11,506 nucleotides of DNA from positions 1-11,506 of the forward strand of contig JAGHBX010000149.1 of assembly GCA_021160785.1 (NCBI GenBank), read 5' to 3'. Positions 1-6,674 of the stretch are shown here, piece by piece. This DNA comes from Planctomycetota bacterium. GTDB taxonomy: Bacteria > Planctomycetota > Phycisphaerae > Sedimentisphaerales > Anaerohalosphaeraceae. Position 1 is the stretch's first letter; every line of letters begins with the position of its first letter. The notes beneath the pieces were generated by a model. The model did not search any database, was not told the origin of the DNA, and worked only from the letters and a program-made list of their open reading frames with translations. A program made the translations under genes and the position numbers.

Positions 1-125
1 TCAAAAGGCATTTGCGGAAAAGGTATTGTAACTAATCCATGCCTGAGAGCAAGCCACAACATCGCTGTGTGAAATCGTATCACCTCGAAATTGTAACTAA
101 TCCATGCCTGAGAGCAAGCCACAAC
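1..125. CRISPR. End of a CRISPR array (two 36-nt repeats)
   Basis: Two identical 36-nt direct repeats lie at 25-60 and 90-125, separated by a unique 29-nt spacer (61-89). Bases 1-24 are the end of another spacer cut by the window edge. On the minus strand the repeat begins GTTGTGGC and ends TTACAAT. The GTTGT/ACAAT ends can pair, which is typical of 36-nt repeats with spacers near 30 nt in type II-A/II-C arrays; the Neisseria II-C repeat also starts GTTGTAGCT and ends TACAAT. Cas13b (VI-B) repeats are also 36 nt with GTTG...ACAAC ends, so the type is not settled. No cas gene and no anti-repeat (tracrRNA candidate) is visible to the right, so the cas genes must lie to the left if they are linked. 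The array stops at 125. Confidence 0.9.
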
Positions 126-295
126 CCGGGGTAGTGAATAGGGAGCGTTATTTGTGTTGATATGGCGGATTTTTTGTTTTTTTGTCCGATAAAAAGCTAA
201 TGCTTTTTGATATTGGTTGCCGATGTTACTACTGATACGCGCATATACTGTAACGAGGTCATTGTACAGGTCCTTCGGGGCCGCAGGGAGAAGTT
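126..295. other. Spacer between CRISPR array and parA-like gene
   Basis: No gene is seen here. From left to right it holds a T-rich run (170-183), flanked by CGGA (166-169) and TCCG (185-188), and a perfect 7-bp inverted repeat with a TAAT loop (191-197 with 202-208). A weak sigma70-like pair follows, TTGATA at 207-212 with a poor -10 at 230-235. The last element is a GC hairpin just before the start codon. The T-run and hairpins could end transcription coming from the array or serve as leader structure for the ATPase gene. No CRISPR repeat remnant is seen after 125. Confidence 0.4.
269..282 (+). promoter_or_regulatory. UUCG-loop hairpin in front of the RBS
   Basis: GGTCC (269-273) and GGGCC (278-282) pair, with one G-U, around a TTCG loop closed by C-G, the very stable C(UUCG)G tetraloop form. 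It ends three bases before the ribosome binding site GGGAG (286-290), which stands 5 nt from the ATG at 296. Its position suggests it affects mRNA stability or ribosome access; that role is inference. Confidence 0.45.
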
Positions 296-1582
296 ATGAG
301 AACCATTGCGATAATCAATCAGAAAGGCGGGTGCGGTAAGACAACCGTAGCTATCAACCTTGCAAGCTGTCTGGCCGCTCATGGCAAGAAAACGCTGCTT
401 GTGGACATGGACTCTCAGTCGCATTGTGCTGTGGGTCTGGCGGTTCCCGAGGAGCAGATCGAGCAGAGCATCTACGACGTTCTTATCAGCAACGCCAGGG
501 GCGAACCGATCCGGCTTGCGGAGGTGCTGTGGCAGATATCGGAGAGCTTTGAGTTGGCGCCTGCCAGTATTGATCTTGCGGCCTTCGACCAGCAGATGAT
601 CGGGGTCGTCGACCGTGAAGAATCGCTCAAGCACGTGCTCGACAAAGTCGGCAATGACTATGACTATGCGGTTATCGATTGTCCGCCTGCGGTTGGACTG
701 CTGACTTTCAATGCTATCCGGGCCGCCAGCGACGTTATCGTGCCTGTTGAGACGGGTTATTTCTCGCTGCACGGGCTGAGCAAGCAGTTGGATACGCTCA
801 GCGTTCTCTGCAAGCAGTGTTCCCAGCAGATCAACGTGATGGTCTTGGCGAGCATGTATGATATCCGCACCAAGATGGGACGGGAGATATTGGGCGAGTT
901 GCGTAAGCAGTTTTCCGACAAGATGTTCAAGACAACGGTCAACTTCAATACCAAGCTCAAAGAGGCCGCCAGCCTTGGCCAGCCAATAAGTGAATATGAC
1001 CCATCCAGCAAAGGGCACAAGGACTTCGAGTCTCTCGCCGAGGAGCTTATCGGTACCGATACCCAGACCCGGCGGGCCGAAATGGTCGGCACGCTGCAGT
1101 CCAAACTCGATAAAATCAGCGCCAGCGCAGAAGAGCTTCTATCGAATATCAAGACGCCCCAGCCCCAAAAGATAGCCAAAGCCGACACCATGGGCCAGGT
1201 AACTCCCCAGGAAGCTCCCGAAGCCGCCACCGTGGGCCAGAAAGTTGCCCAGACTGCCGCTGCCACGCCGGAAAAGACGATTGACGAGAAGATCGCCGAT
1301 TTCTACGGTGTGCGGCAGTTGGAGGATTCGGTGATGTTCGTTACGCTCTATCCGCGGGCCTCGAGTGTGCAGATCGCCGGTGATTTCAACAACTGGCAGC
1401 CGGATGGGACACCGCTCAAGAAGGTCGGCACAAACGGCGCATGGCAGATCAAGCTGCCCATGAACAAGGGCAAGTACCGCTACCGCTTGGTCGTCGACGG
1501 CCAGTGGCAGCAGGATCCCTACAACGAAGCCACCGAGTCAAACCCCTACGGCGAACTAAACTCCGTCCTCGAAGTGCATTGA
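296..1582 (+). CDS. ParA/MinD-family ATPase fused to a C-terminal glycogen-binding (CBM48/AMPK-beta-like) domain
   Basis: This is a 428-residue cytoplasmic protein. Residues 1 to about 250 form a ParA/Soj-type P-loop ATPase. The deviant Walker A is KGGCGKTT (10-17), with the signature Lys10 and Lys15. The Walker A' segment is LLVDMDSQ (34-41) and Walker B is VIDCPP (126-131). There is no N-terminal HTH, so it is a small ParA/McdA-like type. An Ala/Pro/Gln-rich linker (about 255-330) follows. Residues about 340-428 are a carbohydrate-binding beta-sandwich with GDFNNW (362-367), a KYRYRLVVDGQW segment (393-404) and a final NSVLEV. Trp367, Arg397, Trp404 and Asn422 line up with the AMPK-beta glycogen contacts Trp100, Lys126 (here Arg), Trp133 and Asn150. 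No parB-like gene is adjacent. The start is set by GGGAG 5 nt upstream. Domain calls are firm. A role in positioning or sensing alpha-glucan is inference. Confidence 0.9.
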   Translation: MRTIAIINQKGGCGKTTVAINLASCLAAHGKKTLLVDMDSQSHCAVGLAVPEEQIEQSIYDVLISNARGEPIRLAEVLWQISESFELAPASIDLAAFDQQMIGVVDREESLKHVLDKVGNDYDYAVIDCPPAVGLLTFNAIRAASDVIVPVETGYFSLHGLSKQLDTLSVLCKQCSQQINVMVLASMYDIRTKMGREILGELRKQFSDKMFKTTVNFNTKLKEAASLGQPISEYDPSSKGHKDFESLAEELIGTDTQTRRAEMVGTLQSKLDKISASAEELLSNIKTPQPQKIAKADTMGQVTPQEAPEAATVGQKVAQTAAATPEKTIDEKIADFYGVRQLEDSVMFVTLYPRASSVQIAGDFNNWQPDGTPLKKVGTNGAWQIKLPMNKGKYRYRLVVDGQWQQDPYNEATESNPYGELNSVLEVH

Positions 1583-1590
1583 CGACGATT

Positions 1591-1725
1591 AGTGCCGTTT
1601 CTATTGAATGAATGCGATATTGGGATCGTCTTCGGCGATGCTATTTCATCAGATTCCTCCACTCCGCTGCGCTCCGGTCGGAATGACAGCGTGCTACCCC
1701 GGCGCTCCGGGAGTCGGAATGACAG
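1591..1725. repeat. Dispersed intergenic repeat (longer copy)
   Basis: This non-coding stretch contains the 15-mer AGTGCCGTTTCTATT (1591-1605) and two copies of GTCGGAATGACAG (1677-1689 and 1713-1725, each following a GCTCCGG). The same 15-mer and the segment TCGGAATGACAG recur at 4157-4198 downstream of the PQQ gene. Read on the minus strand, the 1650-1690 part would give the peptide CHSDRSAAEWRNL. This is a tell-tale false peptide of a class of dispersed extragenic repeats seen in many environmental bacterial genomes (recalled, not searched). Confidence 0.6.
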
Positions 1726-1731
1726 TATACT

Positions 1732-1759
1732 ACGGCCCTGACGACACTATCAGGGCCGT
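1732..1759 (+). terminator. Probable terminator hairpin after the ParA-like gene
   Basis: A perfect 10-bp inverted repeat (1732-1741 with 1750-1759) has an 8-nt loop and is followed by only a short T-run (TTTCT from 1759). It is the only strong hairpin between the ATPase stop at 1582 and the next gene. The weak U-tract makes intrinsic termination likely but not certain. Confidence 0.5.
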
Positions 1760-1872
1760 TTCTGCGTTGTAACCCGGCCGGAACGGAAAATACTCTTGCA
1801 CAGTGCCTGCTGCAAGGTAGAATGGCAAGTCGTGAATACGCCAGTTGCAAACCATTACCCAAGGAGGCCAAA

Positions 1873-3036
1873 ATGAAGAACACGCCGTCAATCGCAATGT
1901 TCGTAGCCATGTCTTTGCTTGTAATGCTGTCGGGCTGTATCGAAGAGCAGCAATCCTCTTATAACGGCCTGGACATGGGTCTGGGCAATCTGCCGATGCT
2001 CTCGGATGCACAGACCCGCTCGATCAGCCCGGAGAACTTTACGGGCGAAAAGGGCGCCGGCGGCATGGCGACCGAGGGCACCGGCGCCCGTGCTTCGCGG
2101 GAGTTGGGGCGGAAATGGAAGGTGTCGCCCTCGATCCGCATCAAGGCGGGTACTACGTTTACCTTAGCTGATATCGCCGGCCCGGGCGCTATCCAGCATA
2201 TCTGGATGACTCCGACGGGCAACTGGCGATATTCCATCCTGCGAATGTACTGGGACGGCGAGGCCGAACCCTCCATCGAAGTGCCCGTGGGCGACTTCTT
2301 CGCCAACGGCTGGGGTAAATTCGAGCATGTCAATTCTCTGGCCGTGTGCACGAATCCGGGCAGCGGCTTTAACTGCTACTGGACCATGCCCTTTCGCAAG
2401 AGCGCCAGGATCACTTTCGAGAATATCAACGACAAAGATATGACGCTCTACTACCAGATCGATTATACGCTGACGGATGTGCCCGACAGCGCCGCTTATC
2501 TTCACGCGCAGTTTCGCCGCACTAATCCTGTGCCCGACAAGACCGATTATACTATTGTCGACGGTATCACAGGCAAGGGTCACTATGTCGGCACGACGAT
2601 GTGCTGGGGCTCCAACTCGCCGGGCTGGTGGGGCGAGGGCGAGATCAAATTCTTCATAGACGGCGACGGGGAATTCCCCACGATCTGCGGTACCGGTACG
2701 GAGGACTACTTCTGCGGCTCTTATGGCTTCGTCAAACCCGGCACAAAAGGCTATATGGCCTTTAGCACGGCCTACACGGGTATGCCGCATGTCTACAAAC
2801 CAGAATCCAACCCCTTGAAACAGCCCCGGTTCGGCTTGTACCGATGGCACATCACAGACCCGATCCGCTTTGAAAAGGACCTGCGGGTGACCATGCAGGC
2901 ATTGGGCTGGCAGTCGGAAGGAAGATACCTCCACCTGAAAGACGATCTTGCATCGGTGGCATACTGGTATCAGACAGAACCACACGCAGCTTTCCCAAAA
3001 CTGCCGCCGAAAGACAAACTCAAGATAGACTGGTAG
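1873..3036 (+). CDS. GH172 (DUF2961) family lipoprotein, putative fructofuranosidase/arabinofuranosidase-type glycosidase
   Basis: This 387-residue protein is given a start at 1873 because AGGAGG (1862-1867) lies 5 nt upstream and the resulting N-terminus is a clean lipoprotein signal: Lys2, a hydrophobic core, then the lipobox LSGC with Cys22. An in-frame ATG at 1822 would bury this signal. The body carries DUF2961 hallmarks: FTGEKGAGG near the start, GPGAIQHIWMT, YWDGEAEPSIEVPVGDFF, NCYWTMPF, and GTGTEDYFCGSYGF (Glu277). Characterised GH172 enzymes act on alpha-D-fructofuranosides or D-arabinofuranosides using two glutamates within a tandem jelly-roll fold; Glu277 and Glu255 (in GEGE) are candidates here. 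The length matches the family. It is probably anchored in a membrane facing the periplasm or outside. The substrate cannot be told from sequence. It stands alone on its strand and ends convergently with the aldo/keto reductase gene. Confidence 0.88.
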   Translation: MKNTPSIAMFVAMSLLVMLSGCIEEQQSSYNGLDMGLGNLPMLSDAQTRSISPENFTGEKGAGGMATEGTGARASRELGRKWKVSPSIRIKAGTTFTLADIAGPGAIQHIWMTPTGNWRYSILRMYWDGEAEPSIEVPVGDFFANGWGKFEHVNSLAVCTNPGSGFNCYWTMPFRKSARITFENINDKDMTLYYQIDYTLTDVPDSAAYLHAQFRRTNPVPDKTDYTIVDGITGKGHYVGTTMCWGSNSPGWWGEGEIKFFIDGDGEFPTICGTGTEDYFCGSYGFVKPGTKGYMAFSTAYTGMPHVYKPESNPLKQPRFGLYRWHITDPIRFEKDLRVTMQALGWQSEGRYLHLKDDLASVAYWYQTEPHAAFPKLPPKDKLKIDW

Positions 3037-3070
3037 GCGCCGGGTGGCGGGGCAAGCGGCGGTATGTGTT

Positions 3071-3181
3071 TAGCCTCCTCAAGGGTGGTGAGCCTTTTCG
3101 GCGTAGCCTAAGGGGGCGGCTAATTCGTTGGCAAACCATCCCTTTGCTGCGCTGCGATCCGCAAAAGGCTGCCACCCATTT
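3071..3181. repeat. Long imperfect inverted repeat between convergent genes
   Basis: Arms at 3083-3101 and 3159-3177 are inverted copies: GGGTGG with CCACCC, then AGCCTTTT (3091-3098) with AAAAGGCT (3163-3170), then CGG with CCG, with small bulges. Nested inside are TAGCC/GGCTA (3104-3108, 3118-3122) and CCTTTGC/GCAAAAGG (3141-3147, 3161-3168). It fills most of the gap between the GH172 stop (3036) and the convergent aldo/keto reductase stop (3206). It may act as a two-way terminator or be a copy of a dispersed palindromic element. No T-run follows an arm closely, so the repeat reading is preferred. Confidence 0.5.
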
Positions 3182-3205
3182 CATGCTAAAAACGGTAATC
3201 CGATA

Positions 3206-4114
3206 TCAGGCTGTTGTGCGGGTGACCTTGCGGATTCTGGCGGCGTAGTCGTCTATTTCTTCGACCTTTTCAAAGCCTACGTTGAGCACGTCCGCGCAGC
3301 CAGAGCCCAATACGAATTGTGCGGTTCGGTCGCGTTTTTCGTCGCTGTTGCGGAAAAGGCCCTCGCCGATGAGCTTCATGCCGACAACGCCTTTGCCGGC
3401 CTTGCGTATCTCCTTGACTATGGGCGCGACGACTTCGGGCGGGCCGTCCATCTTGTCGCCGTAAGCGTTGATTCTGACGTGAATCGAATCGACCCAGGGT
3501 TCGGCGGCGACGGTCTTGAGAACGTCAAGTGAATGGCATGAGATTCCGTGGGCGCGAATGAGGCCCTTCTTCTTGAGGCCGGCCATGATGTTCATCTGCT
3601 TTTCGAGCTTGTTGACCCAGTCGGCGCTTGTCACACAATGCAAGAGCAGCAGGTCGATGTAATCGGTGTTGATCTCTTTGAGGAACCGCTGGGCAACGAT
3701 ATCGGCGTCGGGGCGTTCCTGTGTCTTGATGCCGCCTCGGCGAAACCATATCTTCGAGAAAATAACGTAGTCCTTGCGCCGAATCTTCTTCAGCGCCGGT
3801 ACGACAAAAGGATGCGTACCGTACAAATCGGCCAGGTCGAACACCCGGACACCCCGCTCATAAGCACCGCGAATCAGCGCCTCGAATTTCTCCTTGCCCA
3901 TCCTCGTGTGGTTCGACGCCCCGCCGCCGCCCTTCATGCCCGTGCCAAGACACATCCGGGAGACCTTGATCTTAGTCTTGCCCAACTCAAACCGCTCGCA
4001 CGGGTCAAATGTACCGGCCTTGCTCTCCGCCGCCCAAAGTGCAGGGGCCCCAATCACAATTCCGCCGACACCGGCTAATGACCTCGCCAAAAACTTACGT
4101 CGTTTCATATTCAT
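3206..4114 (-). CDS. Tat-exported aldo/keto reductase
   Basis: This 302-residue protein begins with a twin-arginine signal: KRRKFLARS at residues 4-12, then a hydrophobic stretch to Trp27 and a possible Ala-Ala cleavage site. The mature part is an AKR TIM barrel with the family's catalytic tetrad: Asp93 (FDLADLYG), Tyr98, Lys121 (FSKIW) and His159 (LLLLH). It should reduce or oxidise a carbonyl/alcohol with NAD(P)H, but export by Tat implies that the cofactor is loaded before transport. The start at 4114 has AGGAG 9 nt upstream; a second Met two codons in is too far from it. It lies downstream of the PQQ propeller gene on the same strand, with 85 bases between them that carry a dispersed repeat, so co-transcription is possible but unproven. 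The substrate is unknown. Confidence 0.9.
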   Translation of the reverse strand: MNMKRRKFLARSLAGVGGIVIGAPALWAAESKAGTFDPCERFELGKTKIKVSRMCLGTGMKGGGGASNHTRMGKEKFEALIRGAYERGVRVFDLADLYGTHPFVVPALKKIRRKDYVIFSKIWFRRGGIKTQERPDADIVAQRFLKEINTDYIDLLLLHCVTSADWVNKLEKQMNIMAGLKKKGLIRAHGISCHSLDVLKTVAAEPWVDSIHVRINAYGDKMDGPPEVVAPIVKEIRKAGKGVVGMKLIGEGLFRNSDEKRDRTAQFVLGSGCADVLNVGFEKVEEIDDYAARIRKVTRTTA

Positions 4115-4156
4115 CGCAAATCACTCCTAATCGAAAATTGCATATCTAAGGGCACC

Positions 4157-4198
4157 AGTGCCGTTTCTATTTATTAAGCACTATATCGGAATGACAGT
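4157..4198. repeat. Dispersed intergenic repeat (short copy)
   Basis: AGTGCCGTTTCTATT (4157-4171) exactly matches 1591-1605, and TCGGAATGACAG (4187-4198) matches the segment found twice near 1678-1725. The roughly 70 bases that separate the two blocks in the longer copy are mostly absent here. The element ends almost on top of the stop codon (4200-4202) of the PQQ propeller gene. Confidence 0.6.
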
Positions 4199-4199
4199 G

Positions 4200-5240
4200 T
4201 TATTTGCCGAAACAATATAGTTTTTTTGCGGTTCGGACGAAGATTCGGCTGTTGGCTGCTGCGATTGTCGATTGCATTGGGACTTCGTCGAAGCTTGTCT
4301 GGGATATAATTTTGAATTCATTGCCGCCTGCCGCGACAACCGCTGCATTTCCGCCTTCGCTGAGGCAATAGAGCTTGTCGTCTGCAGCGGTGACCGAGGC
4401 GTAATATGTGGTCCTGCCGGGCAGCTTGCCCTGCCATTTCTGCTTTCCGGTTTTGGCGTCGAGACATGTCAGCGTCTTGCCCTTGCCGTAGAGGACATAG
4501 AGATTTTGCTTGTACAAAGTCGGCGTGCTGCCGTCGGTCGTCGGGCCGTCGAATGTCCAGGCGATATCGGCATCGGTCAATGTGCCGCGCCCGCCGCTCT
4601 TGACGGCGGTCAGTTGTCCGGCCCTGGCCCTGACGCTGAATATCAGTCCGTCGCCCGGTGTCGCCGAGGGGATGTTCCGCCACTTCTCCTCCTTGAGCGG
4701 GTTGTATCCGTACCGCCACAACTCCTTGCCTGTGGCCGGATCGTGGGACATTATGTAATCGCCGCCCAACGTCACAAGTTCGGCCCGCCCGCCGCTGTCG
4801 AAAATGACGCCGGTGGCGTAGGAGTCAAAGCTTTCGTTGATCGCATCGGTTGTGCGCTCGGTCTTCCAGATGTTCCTGCCGGTTGCCGGATCGATCGCCA
4901 GGATATACGAATCCAGCGGCCCGTCGGCCTGGGGGTTGCGATAAACCTCGGGTCTGCGCATTACAAGGATATAGAGCCTGCCGGCATAGAGCAGCGGCGA
5001 ACTGCTGTAGCCGTACTTGAGAGACAGATTGGCGTACTCTTTTTGTATATTGCGGGACCATACGATTTTGCCTTCGTAATCCATGCCCGCCAGATCACCA
5101 CTTCCGAAGAGGAAAAACACTCTCTTGCCGTCGGTTACTGGAGACGGCGTCGCCATATTATTTCGAGGGAACCGTTGTTTGTCTTTGCCGATTGGCTTTC
5201 GCCACAGTTCTTTGCCGGTCCTTGCGTCAAAGCACATCAC
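4200..5240 (-). CDS. PQQ-repeat (quinoprotein-like) beta-propeller protein, apparently missing its N-terminus
   Basis: The open frame gives 346 residues with four clear PQQ-type blade motifs: FDARTGKELW (4-13), IDPATGRNIW (116-125), HDPATGKELW (167-176) and LDAKTGKQKW (260-269). Such proteins are common exported outer-membrane-assembly (BamB)-like or scaffold proteins of about 400-450 residues with a signal peptide and a first blade. Here the only in-frame starts are GTG 5240 or ATG 5237, neither with an RBS, and the protein begins inside the first blade motif with no export signal. Upstream, the same frame stays propeller-like (AFVYRCPAGDAGSFL) back to an in-frame TGA at 5286-5288. The 5' part has therefore probably been deleted, leaving either a pseudogene or an intracellular remnant. 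The strand and downstream gene suggest a former operon with the aldo/keto reductase. Confidence 0.8.
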   Translation of the reverse strand: MMCFDARTGKELWRKPIGKDKQRFPRNNMATPSPVTDGKRVFFLFGSGDLAGMDYEGKIVWSRNIQKEYANLSLKYGYSSSPLLYAGRLYILVMRRPEVYRNPQADGPLDSYILAIDPATGRNIWKTERTTDAINESFDSYATGVIFDSGGRAELVTLGGDYIMSHDPATGKELWRYGYNPLKEEKWRNIPSATPGDGLIFSVRARAGQLTAVKSGGRGTLTDADIAWTFDGPTTDGSTPTLYKQNLYVLYGKGKTLTCLDAKTGKQKWQGKLPGRTTYYASVTAADDKLYCLSEGGNAAVVAAGGNEFKIISQTSFDEVPMQSTIAAANSRIFVRTAKKLYCFGK

Positions 5241-5312
5241 AAGAAAACTCCCCGCGTCGCCGGCAGGACAACGATAAACAAACGCTCAAAACACTTCACA
5301 ATAACTTCCTCC
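5237..5312 (-). pseudogene. Relic of the original start of the PQQ propeller gene
   Basis: GGAGG (5308-5312) stands 8 nt before a GTG (5297-5299). That GTG opens a 20-codon frame, MKCFERLFIVVLPATRG..., which reads like the start of a signal peptide. It ends at a TGA (5237-5239) that overlaps the ATG of the propeller frame as TGATG. The propeller-like frame runs through the same bases in another register. The simplest reading is an internal deletion joining the old start to the middle of blade one near 5275-5290. Coupled re-initiation at TGATG could still yield some product. Confidence 0.4.
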
Positions 5313-5333
5313 AAACATTAATCCATTTTCCCA

Positions 5334-5357
5334 AAAACAGGGACAGTTACCTATTTA
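5334..5357. repeat. Small AT-rich imperfect palindrome
   Basis: AAACAGG (5335-5341) and CCTATTT (5350-5356) are complementary except at one position, around GACAGTTA. It resembles a class of short palindromes scattered in genomes that carry REP-associated transposases, but only one copy is seen here. Confidence 0.25.
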
Positions 5358-5438
5358 GATACACCCATGATACCAAAACCAGGTCGCAAAGACAAACAAG
5401 TCTCCGGTTATTCACAATAATAAATTGCGGTGGTCCCA

Positions 5439-6674
5439 TTAATGCTTGACAATCGCAGTTAATTTCGATTTTTGATTTTGCATTTTATCGAGAGTTTCCA
5501 TGACCGGCTTAAGCAGGAGCGCCTTTTTGTATGGTACTACATTTTTTGCTTTGACAGCATCAACTTTTAAGGAGCTTTCGGGAATAGCGAGCAGAATATT
5601 ATGATGCTGGAATTTTCGAAGAGTCTCTCTTCTATGAGCCAGATACTCCGGCGTCCAGAAGCCTATGATTTCCATCAGCACTTCGGCGCCATCCTTATGG
5701 CGGAAAACAAAATCCGGCACGAATGTACTCTGCTTTTCATATAGAATCTCACCTTCACGAATTAATTGCCACCCTTCTCTTTCAGTTCCGAATTTTCTGG
5801 CAAATGCCTCTTCGACAGAAGAGTCAAATTCATCCGGCCGGGGCAAATGACTGCGGAATCCGTCTTTGTCGGATAAATTCAATTTGGCCGTCGTGTTCCA
5901 GGGTGTTTTGATGGTTGCCGACATCTTCCAACCTTTACAGGCCAATAGCGCAGGCAAAAACCTTGCAAAGTTGACCCCGTATCGGCGTGTCTCATGAAGT
6001 ATGGATGCCGGTCCCGACAGGGTCATTTCATATCTTGACGGCCCAAGCCTTTTGATTTCAAGAAGCAGCCGGGCTAACTTGGCGTAACGAAGTATAGTTT
6101 TGAAATCATCCATGGCCCGGATTTTCATTGCCTCAGCCCGGTAAAGGGATGCCTGTAACTGTGCAACATTGTAGCGTGAAAGAAATGAAGATGCATCGGG
6201 ATAGCCTTCGAACTCTTTCAATCGCTGAAATTCCATCACATCAGCGTACAGGTTCTGCTCAATTTCGTCCCATGGCATTTCAAGGTCTTTGGCTATTTGC
6301 TCTTTCACACCTTTTTCCGTGTGTTCAAAGAGCTGATCTTTTTGATTGACCAGGGGATGATATACGGCAGCTTTTGAAAATACCTGTAATCTCAGCCTGG
6401 CGGCATTGCCGTCAGGATCAGTTTGATATTTACTCTTATCATCCAGGAGCTTACAAAAAGCAGCGATTCTGCGAACAGGACAATCAGCTTCGTCTCTGAA
6501 TAGTTTTTCGACCTGCTTATGCAATTGACGGCGTTGTTGCCCGATACCGTTGCTATAGACAGAAAGCATCCTCTCGGCATATTCGGTATAATGCCGATGC
6601 GTACTCTGCGTCAGGCGGTCGGGAACGGCCTGGCCGGACCTAAACTCTACGATGGATTGTTCGCTCGTAAGCAT
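5439..6674 (-). CDS. Bax1/DUF790-family nuclease, partner of the XPB-like helicase
   Basis: This 411-residue protein is of the DUF790 type, known in archaea as Bax1 (binds archaeal XPB), a structure-specific endonuclease that works with XPB in nucleotide-excision-type repair. It opens MLTSEQSIVEF..., then has HYTEYAERMLSVY and a long helical middle. The nuclease-like C-terminal third contains VPDFVF (Asp321) and LMEIIGFWTPEYL (Glu335, Trp340), a PD-(D/E)XK-like arrangement typical of the family; the usual Lys after Glu335 is not evident. ATG 6674 is chosen because DUF790 proteins begin near MLxSE. A GTG at 6722 would add 16 residues but has no RBS. The start lies inside the helicase gene (35-base overlap), so translation is probably coupled. 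Family assignment is from recalled motifs; length fits. Confidence 0.82.
   Translation of the reverse strand: MLTSEQSIVEFRSGQAVPDRLTQSTHRHYTEYAERMLSVYSNGIGQQRRQLHKQVEKLFRDEADCPVRRIAAFCKLLDDKSKYQTDPDGNAARLRLQVFSKAAVYHPLVNQKDQLFEHTEKGVKEQIAKDLEMPWDEIEQNLYADVMEFQRLKEFEGYPDASSFLSRYNVAQLQASLYRAEAMKIRAMDDFKTILRYAKLARLLLEIKRLGPSRYEMTLSGPASILHETRRYGVNFARFLPALLACKGWKMSATIKTPWNTTAKLNLSDKDGFRSHLPRPDEFDSSVEEAFARKFGTEREGWQLIREGEILYEKQSTFVPDFVFRHKDGAEVLMEIIGFWTPEYLAHRRETLRKFQHHNILLAIPESSLKVDAVKAKNVVPYKKALLLKPVMETLDKMQNQKSKLTAIVKH

Noticed and set aside
126..295. tracrRNA gene next to the CRISPR array
   Set aside because: No stretch complementary to the repeat was found outside the array in this region.
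197..1018. Long minus-strand open frame (273 codons) opposite the ParA-like gene
   Set aside because: It is antisense to strong ATPase motifs and has no recognisable domain or RBS; its composition looks like an out-of-frame reading.
1641..1910. Minus-strand frame giving CHSDRSAAEWRNL-like peptide
   Set aside because: This peptide is a known kind of false translation of a dispersed intergenic repeat, so it is described as a repeat.
2164..2985. Minus-strand open frame opposite the GH172 gene
   Set aside because: It is antisense to conserved DUF2961 motifs and has no motif of its own.
4272..5321. Long plus-strand open frame (349 codons) opposite the PQQ propeller gene
   Set aside because: The minus strand carries four PQQ motifs in frame; this frame has no family features and reads as a shadow.
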